NCBI GenBank assembly: GCA_035524895.1
Contig: DATLFI010000097.1
Span: 1 to 54,106 of the forward strand
Origin: DATLFI01 sp035524895
GTDB taxonomy: Bacteria; Acidobacteriota; Thermoanaerobaculia; Multivoradales; Multivoraceae
Direction of reading: 5' to 3'
Length of the DNA: 54,106 nucleotides
Positions within the stretch are counted from its first letter, which is position 1, and the number at the start of each line of letters is the position of its first letter. The notes under the pieces were generated by a model. That model made no database searches and had not been told where the DNA came from. It saw only the letters and a list, made by a program, of their open reading frames with translations. Below are positions 19,753-27,956 of this stretch, piece after piece. Made by a program: the position numbers and the translations under genes.

Positions 19753-20295
19753 TCAGCTCCGCAGGGCGGGCAGCGCCTCGCCCTCGGGCACGAAGCGCAG
19801 CGCCAAACCGTTGTTGCACCACCGCTGACCGGTCGGAGGCGGGCCGTCGCGGAAGACGTGTCCCTGGTGGCCGCCGCAGCGAATGCAGTGGTACTCGGTG
19901 CGGGGTAGGACCAGCTTGAAGTCCCGCTTGGTGCCGGTGCGCCCGGGCAGCGGCTCGAAGAAGCTGGGCCAGCCGGTGCCGCTCTCGAACTTGGCGCGGG
20001 AGGAGAACAGCGGCAGGAAGCAGGCCGCGCACACGAAGGTGCCGGGTCGCTTCTCGTCGTTCAGCGGGCTGGTGAACGCGCGCTCGGTGGCTTCTTCGAA
20101 CAGCACTTCGTACTGGTCCTCGGGGAGGAGCTGCCGCCACTCCGCCTTCGGCTTCTCCAGCTTCTCGATCGGCTCTCCGGTCTTGGTCTCGGCCACGGCC
20201 ATGCTTCCTCCTCTGCCGGCGTCGGTGCGAGCCGGCAGCAATAGCCAGGAGGCTCCCAGGGCGAGGGTGCCACGCAACAGATCTCGACGCTTCAT
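19753..20295 (-). CDS. msrB: peptide methionine (R)-S-oxide reductase MsrB, exported
   Basis: 180 aa. Zinc Cys pairs at 89/92 (CAAC) and 137/140 (CIRC), GTGWPSFF, GHVFRDGPPPTGQRWC with the catalytic Cys at 160. The N-terminus MKRRDLLRGTLALGASW resembles a Tat signal, so export of a folded zinc protein is likely. I start at ATG 20295 because GGAAGG lies 8 bp before it; the open frame upstream to 20562 has no support. It pairs with msrA for envelope methionine repair. Confidence 0.93.
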   Translation of the reverse strand: MKRRDLLRGTLALGASWLLLPARTDAGRGGSMAVAETKTGEPIEKLEKPKAEWRQLLPEDQYEVLFEEATERAFTSPLNDEKRPGTFVCAACFLPLFSSRAKFESGTGWPSFFEPLPGRTGTKRDFKLVLPRTEYHCIRCGGHQGHVFRDGPPPTGQRWCNNGLALRFVPEGEALPALRS

Positions 20296-20462
20296 GATTT
20301 CTACCTTCCCGACATTCCCGCTGAGCCCCGGTCGGCCGACCGCGCCTGCGTGCGGCGGCGGCTGCCGCTCCAGCAAGGGTAGCCCACGAAACGGTAAACA
20401 AGCTCTCGGGCACGACCCTTCCCTCTCACCCGGAGATGCCGACCTCGGGGGTGACCGCCCGG

Positions 20463-21578
20463 TCAGGCGAGGCCGAGGAACCTCGCGAGCTCGCTGCTGA
20501 CCAGCTCTGGCGCCACGCTCTCGTGCACACCGCCGCGGCCGACCGCCTCGGGCAGCACCCAAGCCAGACCCGACTCGCGCGCCTTCTTGTCGCGAGCCAT
20601 CCGCGCCAGGAGCGCACTGGCGTCGAGAGCGGGCAACGGCGGTGGTCCGAGCCGGCCGACGAGCTGCTCGATGCGCGAAGCCACCGTAGGGTCGAGCCCG
20701 CGAGCGCGAGCGAGGCGAACGGCGTACAGCATGCCGTGCGCCACCGCCTCGCCGTGCAGCAGCTCCTGGTAGCCCAGCTCCGCCTCGAGCGCGTGCCCCA
20801 GGGTGTGACCGAAGTTGAGCAGGCGGCGGAGATCGCGCTCGTAGGGATCCTGCTCCACGACCTCTACTTTGAGCGCCATCGCACGCTCGATCACCGCGGC
20901 GCGCGCCGCTGGCTCGCCCGCGACCACCGCGTCGAGCTCCCGCTCGAGGCGCTCGAAAAAGCCGCGATCGAGCACCGCGGCGATCTTGACCACCTCCTGG
21001 AGGCCGGCTCGGATCTCCCGCGCGGGCAGGGTCTCGAGCCAGGCGGTGTCGGCGACGACGGCGGCGGGTTGGCGGAAGGCGCCGACGCTGTTCTTGGCCT
21101 CAGGCAGGTCGAGGCCGGTCTTGCCGCCGATCGCGGCGTCGACCTGGGCGAGCAGCGTCGTCGGCAGGTGGACGAAGTCGATGCCGCGCAGGAAGCACGC
21201 CGCGACGAAGCCGCCGAGGTCGAGCACGCTGCCGCCGCCGAGCGCGACCAGCACGCTGTCGCGCTTGCCGCCGGCCACGATCATCTCGCGCCACAGACGC
21301 ACCGCGTGGTCGACTGACTTGGCGCTCTCGCCGTCGGGCGCCTCGAGCGCGACCACTCGCCCCGCAGCCGCCTCGAGCGCAGCGCGCACCGCAGCGCCGT
21401 GCAGACGCCCCACCGCGGGAGTCGACAGCAGGAAGACCGTGCGCCCAGCCCACACCGGAGCGAGCGCGCGCAGCGCGCCCGCGGCGCAACCGTAGCCGGC
21501 GAAGATCGGGCACACGCCACGGTCGTGCTCGAGGCGCAGCCGCGCGCCGAAGTCGACCGGGCGGCCGGTCGTCGTCAC
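20463..21578 (-). CDS. aroB: 3-dehydroquinate synthase
   Basis: 371 aa. Family motifs: LGGGSVLDLGGFVA, HLPTTLLAQVDAAIGGKTG, AKNSVGAF, the conserved Glu/Lys in GLQEVVKI, and the metal-binding region LLNFGHTLGHALE with GEAVAHGM. It cyclises DAHP to 3-dehydroquinate in the shikimate pathway using NAD and a divalent metal. I start at GTG 21578 (GAGG 7 bp upstream), 25 bp after the aspS stop; the open frame extends upstream to 21644 but that part overlaps aspS. Confidence 0.94.
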   Translation of the reverse strand: MTTTGRPVDFGARLRLEHDRGVCPIFAGYGCAAGALRALAPVWAGRTVFLLSTPAVGRLHGAAVRAALEAAAGRVVALEAPDGESAKSVDHAVRLWREMIVAGGKRDSVLVALGGGSVLDLGGFVAACFLRGIDFVHLPTTLLAQVDAAIGGKTGLDLPEAKNSVGAFRQPAAVVADTAWLETLPAREIRAGLQEVVKIAAVLDRGFFERLERELDAVVAGEPAARAAVIERAMALKVEVVEQDPYERDLRRLLNFGHTLGHALEAELGYQELLHGEAVAHGMLYAVRLARARGLDPTVASRIEQLVGRLGPPPLPALDASALLARMARDKKARESGLAWVLPEAVGRGGVHESVAPELVSSELARFLGLA

Positions 21579-21603
21579 CGAGCGGCCTCGGCTGCCGCCA
21601 CGG

Positions 21604-23379
21604 TCACCCCTCGCCGCCCGTGCTCGACCGCGCGACGCGGACACCCAGCTCCTGGAGCTGGGAGGGATCCACGGGCGACGGCGCGCCGGTCATCAGGCAC
21701 AGTGCGCCGGCGGTCTTCGGGAACGCGATGACGTCGCGCAACGACTCCGCGCCGGCCATCAGCATCACCATGCGGTCGAGGCCGAGGGCGAGCCCGCCGT
21801 GCGGCGGGGCGCCGTACGAGAGTGCATCGAGCAGGAAGCCGAAGCGCTCCCGCGACTGTTCCGGCGAGATGCCGAGCAGCCGAAACACGCGCTCTTGCAG
21901 CTCGGGTTCATGGATGCGGATCGAGCCGCCGCCGAGCTCGACGCCGTTGTACACGACGTCGTACCCGCGAGAGCCGACCGAACCGGGGTCTGTCTCGAGG
22001 CGGCCGAGGTCCTCGCGCTTCGGGCTCGTGAACGGGTGGTTCACGGCGTCCCAGCGGCCCTCGTCGGCGTTCCACTCGACCAGCGGAAAATCGGTGACCC
22101 ACAGGAACTCGTGGGCATCGGCGCGAAAGCGGCCGTACTCGCGGCCGAGCTGGAGCCGGAGCGCGCCGAGAGCGGGCGCCACCACACGCTCCGCGCCGGC
22201 GGCGATCAGCGCGAGCCCGCCCTCGGGCAGGTCGAGCGCGCCCGCCGTCGCCTGGAGCTGCTCCGGCGACAGCGCGTCCTTGACCTGGAACTGCAGCTCG
22301 CCCTCCCGACGCCGCAACCACAGAACTCCCGGCGCGCCCGCGCGGCGCGCCGCCTCCGACCAGCTGTCGAGCTGCTTGCGCGAGGCGCCGGCCGCGGCCG
22401 GCACCGCAAGGCCCCGGATCACACCTCCGGTGGCGAGCGCCGCCTCGAAGGCGCGGAACGAGCTGCCGGAGAGCGCGGCACCGAGGTCGCGGATCTCGAG
22501 GTCGACGCGGAGGTCCGGCTTGTCGGAGCCGTAGCGCAGCATGGCCTCGCGGTAGGTCAGCCGCGGTAGCGGATCGGGCGGCTCGACGCCGGCCAGCGGG
22601 AACACCCTCCGCAGCAGCCCCTCGATCAGCGCGTAGACGTCCTCTTCGTCGACGAAAGACATCTCGACGTCGACCTGGGTGAACTCGAGCTGCCGGTCGG
22701 CGCGCTGGTCCTCGTCGCGGAAGCAGCGGGCGATCTGCACGTAACGCTCGAAGCCGCTGACCATCAGGATCTGCTTGAAGAGCTGCGGCGATTGCGGCAA
22801 CGCGAAGAACTGTCCCTTGTGCACGCGGCTCGGCACCAGGAAGTCGCGCGCCCCTTCCGGTGTCGACCGCGTGAGAATCGGCGTCTCCACCGAGAGGAAG
22901 CCTTGCTCGTCGAAGTACTTCAGGATCTCGAGAGTCACGCGGTGTCGAAGGAGGAGGTTGCGCTGCAGCTCGGCGCGCCGCAGGTCGAGGAAGCGGTACC
23001 TCAGGCGCGTTTCCTCGCTCGAGCTCTCGAGCGCGGACTCGACGCTGAACGGCGCCGGCAGCGACCGCGCGAGCACCTGGCCCGCCGAGGCGAGCACCTC
23101 GACGTCGCCGGTCGGCAGGTTCGGGTTGCGCGCCTGCTCGGCGCGCGGCACGATCTCGCCCTCGACCTCGACCACCCACTCGATACGCGCCGACTCCAGC
23201 GCCGCGGCCGCCTCCGGATGGTCCTCCCGGCGAACCACCACCTGCACGATACCGGAGCGGTCGCGCAGGTCGAGGAACGTCACGCCGCCGTGATCGCGGC
23301 GCCGGTGGACCCAAGCCTGCAGCTTCACGCGCTGGCCGGCGTGATCGGCGCGCAGCGTCCCACAACCGGTACGTCTCAT
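21604..23379 (-). CDS. aspS: aspartyl-tRNA synthetase, bacterial type
   Basis: 591 aa. Anticodon OB fold (AWVHRRRDHGGVTFLDLRDR), class II motif 2 (ARCFRDEDQRADRQLEFTQ), the GAD insertion typical of bacterial AspRS, and motif 3 (LGLDRMVMLMAG). His at position 30 in RRRDHGG is the residue found in non-discriminating AspRS such as the Pseudomonas enzyme, where E. coli has Leu, so it may also charge tRNA-Asn for later amidation. The start overlaps the hisS stop by 4 bases, with GGGAG 7 bp upstream. Confidence 0.96.
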   Translation of the reverse strand: MRRTGCGTLRADHAGQRVKLQAWVHRRRDHGGVTFLDLRDRSGIVQVVVRREDHPEAAAALESARIEWVVEVEGEIVPRAEQARNPNLPTGDVEVLASAGQVLARSLPAPFSVESALESSSEETRLRYRFLDLRRAELQRNLLLRHRVTLEILKYFDEQGFLSVETPILTRSTPEGARDFLVPSRVHKGQFFALPQSPQLFKQILMVSGFERYVQIARCFRDEDQRADRQLEFTQVDVEMSFVDEEDVYALIEGLLRRVFPLAGVEPPDPLPRLTYREAMLRYGSDKPDLRVDLEIRDLGAALSGSSFRAFEAALATGGVIRGLAVPAAAGASRKQLDSWSEAARRAGAPGVLWLRRREGELQFQVKDALSPEQLQATAGALDLPEGGLALIAAGAERVVAPALGALRLQLGREYGRFRADAHEFLWVTDFPLVEWNADEGRWDAVNHPFTSPKREDLGRLETDPGSVGSRGYDVVYNGVELGGGSIRIHEPELQERVFRLLGISPEQSRERFGFLLDALSYGAPPHGGLALGLDRMVMLMAGAESLRDVIAFPKTAGALCLMTGAPSPVDPSQLQELGVRVARSSTGGEG

Positions 23380-24686
23380 CCTTGCGCTCCCTCAGGGCCC
23401 GTGCGATCCGACCGTCTCGCGATGTCCTCGAGAAAGGCGGCGACCCGCTCGCGTGGGATCCGCTCCTGCGTGCCGCTCGAGTAGTCCTTCACCGTCACCT
23501 CACCCGCGGCCAGCTCGTCGTCGCCGACGATCAGCACGGCCGCGCTGCCCCGTCGGCCCGCGCGCTTGAGTCCGGCGCGCATCGACCCGGAGAGCTCCGC
23601 GACCACCGACACTCCGGCGTCGTGCAGCTCCTCGGCCAACGCCAGCGCCTCCGCGGGTCCGGCCGCCCCCAGGGTCACCATCGTGTGCGGCGGCGGCGCG
23701 CGAAACGCCGTGGCCCACTGCGCCGGCAAGACCTCGATCAAACGATCCTGGCCGATCGCGAAGCCGATCCCCGGAACGCTGGGCCCACCCAGCTCGGCGA
23801 TCAGCCCGTCGTAGCGGCCGCCGCCGAGGATCGCATCCTGAGCGCCCAAACCCTCGGCGGCGATCTCGAACACGGTGCGTGTGTAGTAGTCGAGCCCGCG
23901 CACGAGCCGCTCGTCGACCTCGTAGGGCACGCCATGACGATCGAGGACGCCGCGCACGGCATCGAAGTGCTCGCGGCTCTCGCCGCTCAGGTGCTCGGCG
24001 AGCTTCGGCGCCCGCTCCAGGAGCGCGCGCTCGTGCTCCAGCTTGGTGTCGAGGATGCGCAGCGGGTTCGTCTCGAGGCGTCGCTTCGAGTCCTCGCCCA
24101 GCTCGTCACGATGAGGCTCGAGATGACCGCGCAAGGCCGTAGCGAACGCCGAGCGAGACGCGACATCCCCTACGGTGTTGAGACGCACGACCAGGTCGCT
24201 GAAGCCCAGCCGGCGCAGGAATCGCACCAGCATCAGCAACAGCTCGGCATCGCTCCACGGTCCCGGGTCACCGAGGATCTCGGCGCCGATCTGGTGGAAC
24301 TGCCGGTACCGGCCGCGCTGCGGACGCTCGTAGCGGAAATGCGGGCCGACGTAGAACAGCTTGACCGGCTCCGGCCACTCCGACAGGCGATGCTGCACGT
24401 ACGCACGCGCCACCGCGGCGGTGCTCTCGGGACGCAGGCTGACGCTGCGGCCGCCCTTGTCGAGGAACGTGTACATCTCCTTGCCGACGATGTCGGTTCC
24501 CGCCCCGACCCCTCGCACGAACAGCTCCGTCTCCTCGAGGATCGGAGTGCGGATCTCGCCAAAGCCGTAGAGCGAGAACACATCGCGTGCGATCTGCTCG
24601 ACCGCCGACCAGACCGCGGTCTCCGGCGGGAGCAGGTCACGCGTCCCCTTGACCGAGCGTGGCGCCTCCGCGGCGCGCGCGCTCAC
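23376..24686 (-). CDS. hisS: histidyl-tRNA synthetase
   Basis: 436 aa. It shows KGTRDLLPPE at the start, motif 2 (VGPHFRYERPQRGRYRQFHQ), the HisA signatures LVRGLDYYTRTVFE and GGGRYDGL, motif 3 (GIGFAIGQDRL), and a C-terminal anticodon-binding domain. I place the start at GTG 24686 because GGAGG lies 7 bp before it and the protein then has normal length; the frame is open up to 24962 but the extra residues are low-complexity. First gene of hisS-aspS-aroB. Confidence 0.95.
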   Translation of the reverse strand: MSARAAEAPRSVKGTRDLLPPETAVWSAVEQIARDVFSLYGFGEIRTPILEETELFVRGVGAGTDIVGKEMYTFLDKGGRSVSLRPESTAAVARAYVQHRLSEWPEPVKLFYVGPHFRYERPQRGRYRQFHQIGAEILGDPGPWSDAELLLMLVRFLRRLGFSDLVVRLNTVGDVASRSAFATALRGHLEPHRDELGEDSKRRLETNPLRILDTKLEHERALLERAPKLAEHLSGESREHFDAVRGVLDRHGVPYEVDERLVRGLDYYTRTVFEIAAEGLGAQDAILGGGRYDGLIAELGGPSVPGIGFAIGQDRLIEVLPAQWATAFRAPPPHTMVTLGAAGPAEALALAEELHDAGVSVVAELSGSMRAGLKRAGRRGSAAVLIVGDDELAAGEVTVKDYSSGTQERIPRERVAAFLEDIARRSDRTGPEGAQG

Positions 24687-24931
24687 GCCCGCGCCTCCGG
24701 AGAGGTCGCTGTGTGCCTCGATGCGCCCGAGAGCAGCGACCGAGCGACGGCGTGAGTCAGGCCGGGAATCATCGGCAGGGCTTAGGGATCGGCTCGGCAT
24801 GGCGCCCTGCCGGGCGCGCCGCGGAGCGGGCGGCGGAGCATAGCAGTAGGGGCCAGGCTCGCTATCCTCCGCGCCTTCAGGGCCTCTGCCGAGATCTACA
24901 GGCATCGACCTGCATTCACCTCTCCCCCGCT

Positions 24932-25669
24932 GTGGCAACCACACCGCAAACTCCGGCGCCACGAGCTGGCACCAGCGTCCCCACCATCGACGTCGTCATC
25001 CCGGCCTACAACGAAGAGGCCTCGCTGCCCTTGGTACTCGGCGACCTGCCGGCTTCGGTCGTCCGGCGGGTGGTGGTCGCGGACAACAACTCGCGCGACC
25101 GCACTGCCGAGGTCGCTCGGGACTGCGGTGCAGAGGTGGTCGCCGCACGGCGTCAAGGGTATGGCAGCGCGTGCCTCGCGGGACTCGATCATCTGCGACG
25201 CACCGGGCCTCCGGCGATCGTGGTGTTCCTCGACGCCGACTATTCGGACCATCCCGAGGAGCTGCCATCCCTGGTTGCGCCGATCCTCGCGGGCGAAGCG
25301 GACATGGTGATCGGCTCCCGCGCGCTCGGCCGTCGCGAGCCGGGAGCCCTGCTGCCGCAGGCGCGCTTCGGCAACCTGCTCGCCTGCTGGATGATCAGGC
25401 GGCTCTACCGGCATCGCTACACCGACCTCGGCCCATTCCGCGCGGCGTCGTGGCCGGCGCTGGAGTCCCTCGAGATGAGCGACCCCGACTTCGGGTGGAC
25501 CGCCGAGATGCAGGTGAAGGCGCTGCGGCGCGGACTGCGCGTGGTCGAGGTGCCGGTAAGCTACCGTCGCCGCGTCGGCGTCTCCAAGATCACCGGCACC
25601 GTGACCGGTACCGTGCGCGCCGGCTACAAGATCATCACCACGATCCTGCGCTACAGCATCGGTCGATGA
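24932..25669 (+). CDS. family 2 glycosyltransferase (dolichol-phosphate-mannose synthase-like)
   Basis: 245 aa. GT2 core: IDVVIPAYNEEASLPLVL, DNNSRDRTAEVA, VVFLDADYSDHPEEL (DxD), IGSRALGRREPGALLP, TDLGPFRAASWPAL and GWTAEMQVKALRRGL. It probably transfers a sugar from a nucleotide sugar to a polyprenyl phosphate or similar acceptor. There is no C-terminal membrane pair. The start is set at GTG 24932, the last good start before the domain; no ribosome binding site is seen, so the message may be leaderless. Its stop overlaps the thioesterase start by 4 bases. Confidence 0.88.
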   Translation: MATTPQTPAPRAGTSVPTIDVVIPAYNEEASLPLVLGDLPASVVRRVVVADNNSRDRTAEVARDCGAEVVAARRQGYGSACLAGLDHLRRTGPPAIVVFLDADYSDHPEELPSLVAPILAGEADMVIGSRALGRREPGALLPQARFGNLLACWMIRRLYRHRYTDLGPFRAASWPALESLEMSDPDFGWTAEMQVKALRRGLRVVEVPVSYRRRVGVSKITGTVTGTVRAGYKIITTILRYSIGR

Positions 25670-26106
25670 GCTTTCTCACCTCCGCGCAGCCGACGCGGCA
25701 CGAGATCGAGGTCGAGGTGCGCTACGCCGAGACGGACCAGATGGGCGTGGTGCACCACTCCAACTATCTGGTGTGGTTCGAGCTCGCGCGCACCGCGTTG
25801 TGCCGACTCACCGGTGTCCCGTACCACGAGATCGAGCAACGCGGCTCGTGGCTCATGGTGACCGGCGCGAGGCTGTCGTACCGCGGCGGCGCGCGCTACG
25901 GCGACACCGTGCGCGTGGCCTGTTGGCTCGCCGTGCTCAAGAGCCGCACACTCGAGTTCGCCTACGAGGTCCGGGCCGAGGGCTCGCTCCTCGCCACCGG
26001 CACCACCGAGCACGTCTGGGTCGACGCCGCATCGCGGCGGCCGCGACGCATCCCCGAGGAGCTGCGAGAGCCCTTCGAGCGCCTCGCGGGCAGGTCATCG
26101 GCCTGA
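25666..26106 (+). CDS. YbgC-like acyl-CoA thioesterase (hot-dog fold)
   Basis: 146 aa. The active-site segment VRYAETDQMGVVHHSNYLVWFELAR is the 4-hydroxybenzoyl-CoA thioesterase/YbgC signature with the catalytic Asp in DQMG. It should hydrolyse short- or medium-chain acyl-CoA or acyl-ACP thioesters. It starts with an ATG overlapping the glycosyltransferase stop (ATGA), so the two are coupled. The substrate cannot be told from the sequence. It converges with ppa. Confidence 0.9.
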   Translation: MSFLTSAQPTRHEIEVEVRYAETDQMGVVHHSNYLVWFELARTALCRLTGVPYHEIEQRGSWLMVTGARLSYRGGARYGDTVRVACWLAVLKSRTLEFAYEVRAEGSLLATGTTEHVWVDAASRRPRRIPEELREPFERLAGRSSA

Positions 26107-26169
26107 CTACCGGGAGACATCAGCCATCCTCCAGGCTTCGCGCGAGGGGAGTCGCCGCGAGCCCCGAGC

Positions 26170-26784
26170 TCAGTCCGCCGCGCCGTAGGTCTCGTCGTAG
26201 TCGAGGATCGCTGCCTCGACCACACGTTCGGCGTGCTCGCGCCCGTAGCTGGGAGCGATGGTCACCGGAGACTCGGCTCCCGGCACGAGCTTGTAGGTGA
26301 GGAAGTAGTGGCGGAGCCGCTCGACGAGCACCGGCGGGAGCTGGGACACGTCCTCCACCTGATCGTAGACGTGGTCGCCCGCCATCACCGCGACGATCTT
26401 GTCGTCCGCCTGTCCGGCGTCGAGCATCGGCAGCCCGCCGACCACCCGAGCGCGCACGATCACCTCGCTGCGCGACACCACGCGATCGCCGATCACGCAG
26501 ATGTCGAGCGGGTCGTCGTCGCCGACACTCGCGCCGGCCATGAGCGCGCCAACCCGCTCGCCACAATAGGTGCGTGGCACGAATCCGTAGAGCGCCGGCG
26601 GCGACGACGACGAACGCTGGGGCCGGTCGACGACCAGGTAGCCCGTGTCCTTGTCGACCTCGTACTTGATGGAGTCGAACGGCGTGATCTCGACGTAGGC
26701 GTTCACCACGCGAGGCGGCTCGGGGCCCACGGCCAGGCCATGCCAGGGATGAGGTCGCCAGCGTTGGAAGGTACGGAACGACAT
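26170..26784 (-). CDS. ppa: inorganic pyrophosphatase, family I
   Basis: 204 aa. The signature DDDPLDICVIG with its metal-binding Asp residues is present, as are EITPFDSIKYEVDKDTG and YGFVPRTYCGERVG. It hydrolyses pyrophosphate and drives biosynthetic reactions. There is no signal peptide. A stretch of serines (RPQRSSSSPP) sits where bacterial enzymes usually have a shorter loop. It is followed by 50 bp and lies downstream of the SDR gene on the same strand. Confidence 0.93.
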   Translation of the reverse strand: MSFRTFQRWRPHPWHGLAVGPEPPRVVNAYVEITPFDSIKYEVDKDTGYLVVDRPQRSSSSPPALYGFVPRTYCGERVGALMAGASVGDDDPLDICVIGDRVVSRSEVIVRARVVGGLPMLDAGQADDKIVAVMAGDHVYDQVEDVSQLPPVLVERLRHYFLTYKLVPGAESPVTIAPSYGREHAERVVEAAILDYDETYGAAD

Positions 26785-26834
26785 GGCGAAGGGGAAGAGC
26801 GGTTACCCAGCAACCCAGCCGAAGCTAGTCGCCC

Positions 26835-27605
26835 TCAGAAACGCCCATACCCGCCGTCGATCGTGAAGCAATCGCCGGTGTGGTAGGCGCTGGCGTCGCT
26901 TGCCAGATACACGGCGATGCCGCTGAAGTCGTCGCCGGCGCCCCAGCGACGAACCGGGATCCGCGGCAGGACTTTGCTCTGGAACGCCTCGCTGGTGGTC
27001 GCCCGCTCGGTCATGGCGGTGGCGATCCAGCCCGGGAGGACGGCGTTGGCGCGGATGCCGTGGCGGGCATACTCGACGGCGAGGCCCCGCACCACGGCGT
27101 TCAGCCCGGCCTTGGTCGCGGCGTAGTGCTCGCTCCGCGGCGCACCGAAGACCGAAGCGAGGCTGCTGGTGGCGACCAGCGACGCACCGCCTCCCCTCTC
27201 CAGCGTGTGGCGAATCGCCTCCTGGAAGGTGAAGAACACGCCCTCCATGTTGACGCGGAAGATCGCTCGCCACTCGTCGAGAGTCATCTCGTGAAACGGC
27301 GTTCCCCTCGAGCCGACTCCCGCGTTCGCGAACACCGAGTCGACTCGACCGAAGCGCTCGATGGTCTCTGCGAACGCCTTCGGCACCAGCTCGTTGTTGC
27401 CCACGTCGCACACCAGCGCGTCGACGTGGGTGCCGTGGGCCAGGAGCTGCTCGACGGCCTGGCGGTTCTTCGCCTCGTTGGTGCCCCAGATGCAGACGTC
27501 GGCGCCGGCCTGCGCCAGCCCGCTGGCGTAACCGAGACCGATCCCGGAGTTGCCCCCGGTAACGAGCGCCACCTTGCCGGTGAGATCGAACGGTGCGAAT
27601 GCCAT
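26835..27605 (-). CDS. SDR-family oxidoreductase
   Basis: 256 aa. Rossmann motif TGGNSGIG (about 17-24), NAG in FANAGVG, the catalytic Ser/Tyr/Lys set (SSLASVFGAPRSEHYAATKAG) and the late PGWI. The end DCFTIDGGYGRF is typical of classical SDRs. It reduces or oxidises an unidentified alcohol/ketone with NAD(P)(H). The start is ATG 27605. It is divergent from nadE across a 351-bp region. Confidence 0.9.
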   Translation of the reverse strand: MAFAPFDLTGKVALVTGGNSGIGLGYASGLAQAGADVCIWGTNEAKNRQAVEQLLAHGTHVDALVCDVGNNELVPKAFAETIERFGRVDSVFANAGVGSRGTPFHEMTLDEWRAIFRVNMEGVFFTFQEAIRHTLERGGGASLVATSSLASVFGAPRSEHYAATKAGLNAVVRGLAVEYARHGIRANAVLPGWIATAMTERATTSEAFQSKVLPRIPVRRWGAGDDFSGIAVYLASDASAYHTGDCFTIDGGYGRF

Positions 27606-27956
27606 GGATCACCCCCGGACAGGCGGGGACCCCACCGCCTTCGGTTTTTGTTCGCCGCCAGAGCACGGAGTTCTGAAATCGGCCGGGTCTTCATCTACCC
27701 ACCGCGAGCCCACGGCGGTGGCGATCTCCCGCACGACAACACACGACCGGGCGGAGCCCGGGCACTACTCGACGATGGTGGGCGAGAGCCTATCCGACGG
27801 AGCTTGGTAGTGGCTCAGTAAACTGAGCCACTACCCGGAGCTTGCCAACCGCGTTGTTGCCCGAGGGCCACTGGCTGGTCGCCAGCACGCATCCGACGCT
27901 GGGCGCGTGGAAGAGATCCGCGGAGCGGCGACCAGCTCCCGTTATGCTCCGTGCCG
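27606..27956. other. intergenic region between divergent SDR gene and nadE
   Basis: No credible gene here. It must hold the promoters of the two divergent genes, but I see no strong sigma-70 pair; TATGCT at 27943-27948 is a weak -10-like match 8 bp before the nadE ATG. The striking content is the palindrome at 27807-27835 with its flanking 9-bp direct repeats. Confidence 0.6.
27798..27844. repeat. miniature palindromic insertion-like element, copy 1
   Basis: A perfect palindrome with 14-bp arms (GGTAGTGGCTCAGT at 27806-27819 and its complement at 27822-27835) around a 2-nt loop. It is framed by the 9-bp direct repeat CGGAGCTTG at 27798-27806 and 27836-27844. A second copy at 45732-45772 has the same core GTA(S)TGG(S)TCA with paired changes in both arms. 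The direct repeats look like a target-site duplication. Confidence 0.65.

Noticed and set aside
27622..27650. GC-rich hairpin followed by TTTTT as terminator
   Set aside because: The stem is only about 5 bp and there is no plus-strand gene upstream to terminate; it lies in the SDR gene's own upstream region.
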